NCBI GenBank assembly: GCA_038145245.1
Contig: JAYQPI010000002.1
Location: 15,948 to 79,947, forward strand
Length of the DNA: 64,000 nt
Reading direction: 5' to 3'
Source of the DNA: Fontibacterium sp038145245
GTDB taxonomy: Bacteria > Pseudomonadota > Alphaproteobacteria > Pelagibacterales > Pelagibacteraceae
The stretch's first letter is position 1. Each line of letters begins with the position of its first letter. The notes under the pieces are model-generated. The model ran no database searches and was not told where the DNA came from. It saw nothing but the letters and a program-made list of their open reading frames with translations. This document shows, in pieces, positions 58,877 through 64,000 of this stretch. Position numbers and translations under genes: made by a program.

Positions 58877-61819
58877 TTATAAAAGTACTTTTGATATTAT
58901 TTCGTCTTGCTGTTGTACATGTTTTTTTAAGTATCCGGTAGCCGTTGAAGCTGAAGGTTTTCTGCCAACATACTGCACTTTTTTAGACTTGGCGCCAATT
59001 AATTCTAACGTCCAATTAATATATTTCTCTACGAAACTCCACGCCCCCATATTTTCTGGTTCTTCTTGGCACCAAATAAATTCATCAGCATTTTTAAATC
59101 GTTTTAAGAAACTCGCTAATTTTTTTACTGGGAATGGGTATAGTTGTTCAACTCTTAATAATTGAACTTTAGGATTTCTTAACGTTTCTCTTTTCTCAGA
59201 AATGTCAAAATAAACCTTTCCAGAACAAAGAACTACACGTTTGATTTCTTCATCTTTCACTAATTTAATTAAATTATACTCTGGGAAGTCTGCGTGATCT
59301 GGCAATATTCTATGAAAAGAATTTTCTGGTAAAAAATCCTCAATTTCAGAAACGCATTTTTTATGCCTTAATAAAGATTTCGGAGAAAACACTATAAGTG
59401 GTTTTCTAAATGTTCTATGAATTTGCCTTCTCAACAAATGAAAGTAGTTTGCAGGTGTAGTACAATTAACAACTTGTAGATTTTCTTGAGCACAAGATTG
59501 AAGATATCTTTCAATTCTGGCAGAGGAATGTTCTGGACCTTGTCCCTCATATCCATGTGGAAGAAGCATCACTAAACCACTCGCTCGTGTCCACTTCTTT
59601 TCTCCAGAAGTAATAAACTGATCAATTATAATTTGAGCTCCATTAGCAAAATCCCCAAACTGAGCCTCCCATAAAACTAAAGTTTCTGGTGAAGATAATG
59701 AATATCCATATTCAAATCCTAAAACTCCAAATTCTGATAAAAAACTATCAATAATTTCAAATTGAGCTTGTTTTGGAGTAAGATTTTTTAAAGGATAATA
59801 TTTTTCTCCAGTTTCTTGATCGAGTACACTAGCATGTCTTTGACTAAATGTTCCTCTTGATGAATCTTGCCCTACAAATCTTACAGGGTAACCTTCTAAT
59901 AATAATGTAGCAAACGCTAAACTCTCAGCTGTAGCCCAGTCAAAGCCTTTTCCGGTTTCAAACATTTTTTTCTTTGCTTCAAAAAGTCTTTTTATTGTTG
60001 AATGAAAATTTAAATTTTCTGGAAGTTTACAGATTTTTTTTCCTGCTTCATGAATTAAATCTATATCAACACCTGTCACGCCTCTTCGATCCGATCCAAA
60101 TTCAGTTGTAAATTTAGACCAACTTCCTGTGAACCAATCTATTTGATTTGAAATATAGGTTTTTGATGTTTCAAATTCTGTATCTAAAAATTTTTTAAAA
60201 TTATCTTTTTCTTCTTGAAACTCTTCATTTCTTAGAACTCCTTCTTGGATAAGTTGATTTCCATAGATAGTTAGGCTTGATGCATGAGTTTTAATTTTTT
60301 TATACATTAAGGGCTGTGTAAAAGAAGGCTCATCTCCCTCATTGTGACCAAATCTTCGATAACAAATAATATCTATAACAACGTCCCTTTTAAATTTTTG
60401 CCTGTATTCTGTTGCAATTCTTGCACAATAAACAACAGATTCAGGGTCATCTCCGTTAACGTGAAATATTGGAGCCTGAACCATTTTAGCTACTTCGGAT
60501 GGGTAAGGTGAAGATCTTGCAAAAGAAGGGCTGGTAGTAAATCCAATTTGATTATTAACTATAAGATGAATTGTTCCTCCAGTATTGTGTCCTTTTAAAC
60601 CAGACATTGCAAAACATTCTGCGACTATTCCTTGTCCTGCAAATGCTGCATCACCATGTAAAAGAATAGGTACTACTTTTACTCTTTCTGGATCGTTATG
60701 AAAAAATTGCTTCGCTCTCGTTTGTCCTAATACAACAGGATTTACAGCTTCAAGGTGAGAAGGGTTGGCTGTTAAACTTACATGAACATTATTGCCATCA
60801 AATTCTCTATCTGCAGATGCTCCTAAATGATATTTAACATCTCCTGAAACACCTGCTGCATCAAGACCTGGATCTCCAGAAAATTCTTTAAATATTTTTT
60901 TAAAAGGCTTTTGAATAACGTTTGCAAGGATATTCAATCTACCTCTATGAGGCATTCCAATCTTGATCTCTTTTACTCCTAAACTTCCTCCAACTTTAAT
61001 TATTTGTTCAAGTGCAGGAATTAAAGATTCACAACCATCTAAACCAAATCTTTTTGTTCCAACAAACTTAGTATGACAATAAGTTTCAAATCCTTCTGCC
61101 TCCACTAATTTCTTAAAAATTGCTTTTTTTCCTTGAATAGTAAATTTTGCTTCTTTACTTTTTCCTTCAATTCTTTCTTGAATCCATTGCTTCTCTTCTG
61201 GATCAGACATATGCATATATTCTATGCCGATTTTTGAACAATAAGTTATTAATAAAACTTCTAATATTTCATTAACGGTTGCATATTCAAACCCAAGAAC
61301 TTTATCTAAAAATATTTTTCTATTCCTATCTTCTTTTTTAAAACCATAAGTCTCTGGATTAAGCTCGGGGTGATAATTTTTTTCTTGTAATTGAAGTGGA
61401 TCTAAATCAGCAATTAAATGACCTCTAATCCTATATGCTCTGATCATCATAATTGCTCTAATAGAATCGATTGTTGATCGTTCTACATCAACTTTTTCAT
61501 TATTTGGTAAGGTTTTATTTTTTTCTATTATTTTTTCTTTTATTAAATCCCCATTTAAATCTTTAGGAAGATATTTTTCATAAACATCTAAATCTCCATT
61601 GGAAATATATTTAATATTTGAAGGAGCCCAACTAGGACCTTGATTTTTTATAATATTATTTTTTTGATCACCTAAGCCATCAAAAAATTGTCTCCAACTA
61701 TCTGGGATAGATGCAGGGTTTTCTACATATTTAGCATAAAGCTTTTCAATATAAGAAGAATTGGTACCCGATAAAAAAGATGTTTTTTGAAAAATAATAT
61801 TATTTTCTTGTGTCGACAT
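58877..61819 (-). CDS. sucA: 2-oxoglutarate dehydrogenase E1
   Basis: 980-residue thiamine-diphosphate enzyme decarboxylating 2-oxoglutarate. The N-terminal E2-binding helix is FLSGTNSSYIEKLYAKYVEN. Conserved stretches are IGMPHRGRLNILANV, VSLTANPSHLEAVNPVV, GDAAFAGQGIVAE with NNQIGFTT (ThDP/Mg region), CYRRFGHNEGDEPSFTQP and FVGQDSSRGTFSQRH. It continues the TCA operon after sucD. The short gap to sucD contains a small perfect hairpin. Confidence 0.98.
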   Translation of the reverse strand: MSTQENNIIFQKTSFLSGTNSSYIEKLYAKYVENPASIPDSWRQFFDGLGDQKNNIIKNQGPSWAPSNIKYISNGDLDVYEKYLPKDLNGDLIKEKIIEKNKTLPNNEKVDVERSTIDSIRAIMMIRAYRIRGHLIADLDPLQLQEKNYHPELNPETYGFKKEDRNRKIFLDKVLGFEYATVNEILEVLLITYCSKIGIEYMHMSDPEEKQWIQERIEGKSKEAKFTIQGKKAIFKKLVEAEGFETYCHTKFVGTKRFGLDGCESLIPALEQIIKVGGSLGVKEIKIGMPHRGRLNILANVIQKPFKKIFKEFSGDPGLDAAGVSGDVKYHLGASADREFDGNNVHVSLTANPSHLEAVNPVVLGQTRAKQFFHNDPERVKVVPILLHGDAAFAGQGIVAECFAMSGLKGHNTGGTIHLIVNNQIGFTTSPSFARSSPYPSEVAKMVQAPIFHVNGDDPESVVYCARIATEYRQKFKRDVVIDIICYRRFGHNEGDEPSFTQPLMYKKIKTHASSLTIYGNQLIQEGVLRNEEFQEEKDNFKKFLDTEFETSKTYISNQIDWFTGSWSKFTTEFGSDRRGVTGVDIDLIHEAGKKICKLPENLNFHSTIKRLFEAKKKMFETGKGFDWATAESLAFATLLLEGYPVRFVGQDSSRGTFSQRHASVLDQETGEKYYPLKNLTPKQAQFEIIDSFLSEFGVLGFEYGYSLSSPETLVLWEAQFGDFANGAQIIIDQFITSGEKKWTRASGLVMLLPHGYEGQGPEHSSARIERYLQSCAQENLQVVNCTTPANYFHLLRRQIHRTFRKPLIVFSPKSLLRHKKCVSEIEDFLPENSFHRILPDHADFPEYNLIKLVKDEEIKRVVLCSGKVYFDISEKRETLRNPKVQLLRVEQLYPFPVKKLASFLKRFKNADEFIWCQEEPENMGAWSFVEKYINWTLELIGAKSKKVQYVGRKPSASTATGYLKKHVQQQDEIISKVLL

Positions 61820-61833
61820 GCAATTTTTTTATT

Positions 61834-61850
61834 CTTAGTAAAATACTAAG
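61834..61850. repeat. Short perfect hairpin at the sucD-sucA junction
   Basis: CTTAGTA (61834-61840) and TACTAAG (61844-61850) around AAA. It overlaps the sucD stop codon. No T-run follows on the gene strand, so it is not an obvious terminator; an mRNA stability or processing element is possible. Confidence 0.35.
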
Positions 61851-62721
61851 TCTTAAGTTTGTCAAATAAAGTTTTACCAATATCTGCTGGAGAATTTGCA
61901 ACTGTTATGCCGCAAGACTTCATTGTTTCAATTTTATCTTTAGCAAGACCTTTTCCACCAGAAATAATAGCTCCAGCATGACCCATTCTTCTTCCTGGAG
62001 GGGCTGTAACACCGGCAATAAATCCAACTACTGGCTTTTTCGTTTTTGAGGATTTAATAAATTCAGCGGCCTCTTCTTCTGCGCTTCCACCAATTTCTCC
62101 AATCATAATAATTGATTTAGTTTCATCATCTTTTAAAAATAAATCTAAACAATCTATAAAATTAGTTCCATTAATTGGATCTCCGCCAATTCCGATACAT
62201 GTTGATTGACCCAATCCAAGAGCAGTAGTTTGGGCAACTGCTTCATATGTTAGTGTTCCTGATCTAGATACAATTCCAACAGATCCTTTTTTATGAATGT
62301 GCCCTGGCATAATCCCAATTTTACATTCTTCAGGGGTAATAATTCCTGGACAATTAGGTCCAATTAATCTGCTTTTGGATCTAATTAATTTTTCTTTAAC
62401 TTTAACCATATCTAAAACTGGAATGCCTTCGGTAATACAAACGATCAAAGCTATTTCGCTATCTAATGCTTCAATTATAGCTGCTGCTGCATAAGGAGCT
62501 GGAACATAAATCATCGTTGCATCAGGCTTTACTTTATCTACTGCTTCCGCAACTGTATTAAAAATTGGTAGACCTAAATGAGTTTGCCCTCCTTTTTTAG
62601 GAGTAATTCCTCCAACTAAATTTGTTCCGTATGCGAGAGCTTGTTCAGAATGGAAAGTTCCATGTTTGCCTGTAAAACCCTGACAAATCACTTTTGTTTT
62701 TTTATTTACTAAAACAGACAT
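61846..62721 (-). CDS. sucD: Succinyl-CoA synthetase subunit alpha
   Basis: 291-residue subunit binding CoA and carrying the phosphohistidine. The CoA-binding start is VICQGFTGKHGTFHSEQAL. The active His is in RRMGHAGAIISGGKG. GPNCPGIITPEECKIGIMPG is also diagnostic. It is one base from sucC. Together they make succinate with substrate-level ATP/GTP formation. Confidence 0.98.
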   Translation of the reverse strand: MSVLVNKKTKVICQGFTGKHGTFHSEQALAYGTNLVGGITPKKGGQTHLGLPIFNTVAEAVDKVKPDATMIYVPAPYAAAAIIEALDSEIALIVCITEGIPVLDMVKVKEKLIRSKSRLIGPNCPGIITPEECKIGIMPGHIHKKGSVGIVSRSGTLTYEAVAQTTALGLGQSTCIGIGGDPINGTNFIDCLDLFLKDDETKSIIMIGEIGGSAEEEAAEFIKSSKTKKPVVGFIAGVTAPPGRRMGHAGAIISGGKGLAKDKIETMKSCGITVANSPADIGKTLFDKLKT

Positions 62722-62722
62722 A

Positions 62723-63883
62723 TTAAGATGTTGCCTCTACAATTTTCTTTGCTGCGTCAGATAAATTGTCAGCAGATATAATCGTTAATCCAGATTTATT
62801 TAAGATTTCTTTACCTTCATTAACTTTTGTTCCTGCCAGTCTTACTACAAGAGGAATTTTAAGATCAACCTCTTTTGCAGCCTCAACCACACCTTGGGCA
62901 ATAATATCGCAACGCATAATTCCACCAAAAATATTTATTAAAATCCCTTCAACATTTTTATCTGATAATATAATTTTAAAAGCAGCAGATACTTTTTCTT
63001 TTGTAGCGCCACCTCCCACATCTAAGAAATTTGCTGGCTCTGAACCATAAAGTTTTATGATATCCATTGTTGCCATTGCAAGACCTGCACCGTTAACCAT
63101 GCAACCAATTTTTCCATCTAATTTTATGTAAGCTAATTCATGTTTGCTAGCTTCTATTTCCATTGGATCCTCTTCATTCAAATCTCTAAGTTCTTTAATT
63201 TCTGGATGTCTAAAAATAGCGTTGTCATCAAAACTTATTTTTGCATCTAGACATTTAATTTGATCTTCTGTTGTAAGAATTAAAGGATTGATTTCAATTA
63301 AACTACCATCTGTATTAACTAAAGTGTCATATAAAGCCTGAGCAATTTTTTTTGCCTGGTTTTTTTGATCACCATTCAAGTTAAAGGGTTTCACAATAGA
63401 CTCTAAATCTTCGTCTCTTAATTTTGCTGATAATGAAACACGAGTTGTAATAATTTTTTCAGGAGTTTTATCTGCAACTTCTTCAATATCCATTCCTCCT
63501 TCGGCACTAGAAATAAATGCAATCTTAGAAGAAGCTCTATCGACTAGACATGATAAATAAAATTCTCTTTTAATATCCGATGCTTCTTCTATGTAAATTC
63601 TTTTTACTTCCCGTCCTTGAGGCCCCGTTTGATGTGTAACTAGAACTTTTCCAAGTAAATCTTTACATTTTTGCTTTAATTCATCGATATTTTTAACTAA
63701 CTTTACTCCTCCGGCTTTTCCTCTGCCACCAGCATGGATTTGAGCCTTTACTACGTACATTTTACTATTTAGCTGTTTTATTTTTTCATCAATTTCATTT
63801 AAGTTAAAAATAACAACTCCCTTTGAAACGGGAGCGCCAAATTTTTTTAACAAATTCTTTGCTTGATGCTCATGTATATTCAT
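62723..63883 (-). CDS. sucC: Succinyl-CoA synthetase subunit beta
   Basis: 386-residue ATP-grasp subunit. N-terminal MNIHEHQAKNLLKKFGAPV, nucleotide-binding VVKAQIHAGGRGKAGGVKL, LIEINPLIL and the C-terminal ILINIFGGIMRCDIIAQGVV are diagnostic. The ATG is 6 bases after the mdh stop on the same strand, so mdh-sucC-sucD-sucA-sucB-lpdA form one directional block. Confidence 0.98.
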   Translation of the reverse strand: MNIHEHQAKNLLKKFGAPVSKGVVIFNLNEIDEKIKQLNSKMYVVKAQIHAGGRGKAGGVKLVKNIDELKQKCKDLLGKVLVTHQTGPQGREVKRIYIEEASDIKREFYLSCLVDRASSKIAFISSAEGGMDIEEVADKTPEKIITTRVSLSAKLRDEDLESIVKPFNLNGDQKNQAKKIAQALYDTLVNTDGSLIEINPLILTTEDQIKCLDAKISFDDNAIFRHPEIKELRDLNEEDPMEIEASKHELAYIKLDGKIGCMVNGAGLAMATMDIIKLYGSEPANFLDVGGGATKEKVSAAFKIILSDKNVEGILINIFGGIMRCDIIAQGVVEAAKEVDLKIPLVVRLAGTKVNEGKEILNKSGLTIISADNLSDAAKKIVEATS

Positions 63884-63889
63884 GAAGGA

Positions 63890-64000
63890 CTAATACTTTG
63901 GCTTAACAGTTTTTATTTTTGCAACTTCAGGATCGAGTTTGAAAAGATCTTGAGTTAATTTTTTAACTGAATCAACAGATTTTAGAAACATATCTTTTTC
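63890..64000 (-). CDS. mdh: Malate dehydrogenase, C-terminal fragment (cut by window edge)
   Basis: The last 36 codons of a gene running out of the window, ending TVKPKY then TAG. The stretch EKDMFLKSVDSVKKL fits the last helix of bacterial malate dehydrogenases, which carries a pattern such as FxxSvxxVkxLv. Position just before sucC is the usual alphaproteobacterial place for mdh. With so little sequence the call rests as much on context as on similarity. Confidence 0.75.
   Translation of the reverse strand, partial: EKDMFLKSVDSVKKLTQDLFKLDPEVAKIKTVKPKY

Noticed and set aside
1..64000. Mobile elements, CRISPR arrays, prophage or defence islands
   Set aside because: No transposase, integrase, long direct or inverted repeats, spaced repeats or composition breaks seen. 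The HNH gene at 32469-33038 is a widespread chromosomal protein without restriction-modification partners.

Overview
The window reads as a stretch of a very AT-rich, streamlined alphaproteobacterial chromosome. Genes are packed with gaps of a few bases or with 1-25 bp overlaps. I see no insertion sequence, prophage, CRISPR array or obvious island. Gene content, order and a SAM-II riboswitch fit the marine SAR11 clade (Pelagibacterales). That placement is an inference from gene order, composition and recalled families, not from a search.

Layout. 0-7 kb: phosphate sensing and uptake (pstS behind a triple Pho-box-like repeat, with a PhoR-type kinase just upstream), a lipid kinase, a DoxX protein, tRNA-Arg(ACG), an MFS carrier and two further membrane proteins. 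7-14 kb: rpmH-rnpA-yidD-yidC running directly into argB, a HAD phosphatase, dapD, dapE and a histone-deacetylase-like gene. 13.9-20.4 kb, minus strand: SRP RNA, dnaX, ybaB/ebfC, recR, def, fmt and truA, preceded by kdsB and pheA. 20.5-27.7 kb, plus strand: membrane-anchored cytochrome c, AmpG-like carrier, EF-hand protein, NlpC/P60 protein, SUV3-type helicase, ferredoxin and a CarD-family regulator with an N-terminal AT-hook extension. A 31-codon extremely basic protein gene faces the CarD gene across a bidirectional terminator. 28-34 kb: two more tRNAs, an acyl-CoA synthetase, two YqaA/VTT membrane proteins, DsbB, COQ7, an HNH nuclease, an esterase and a HIG1-like protein. 34-41.6 kb: tlpA facing argH, an LptM-like lipoprotein, lysA and plsC; tyrA and hisC on the minus strand; then a SAM-II riboswitch ahead of metW, and gloB. 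41.6-48.7 kb: rplU, rpmA, obgE, proB, proA, nadD, rsfS, rlmH, ctpA, rppH. 48.7-64 kb, mostly minus strand: F1-ATPase operon atpHAGDC, priA, a short transaldolase on the plus strand, and the TCA block mdh-sucC-sucD-sucA-sucB-lpdA.

How the genes work together. The contents are mainly housekeeping: lysine, arginine, proline and aromatic amino-acid synthesis, ribosome and membrane-protein biogenesis, ATP synthase, and the 2-oxoglutarate to malate half of the TCA cycle. The points most worth a second look are regulatory or small: (1) a SAM-II aptamer upstream of metW with no metX next to it, where a hairpin may loop out the spacer between Shine-Dalgarno and start codon; (2) the CarD/AT-hook gene and the protamine-like micro-gene, the latter with a perfect 23-bp palindrome in its upstream region; (3) the Pho-box triplet; (4) the SRP RNA whose 3' end lies 7 nt from the dnaX start codon; (5) small genes easily missed (rpmH, lptM-like, the basic protein, and a possible 32-residue membrane peptide).
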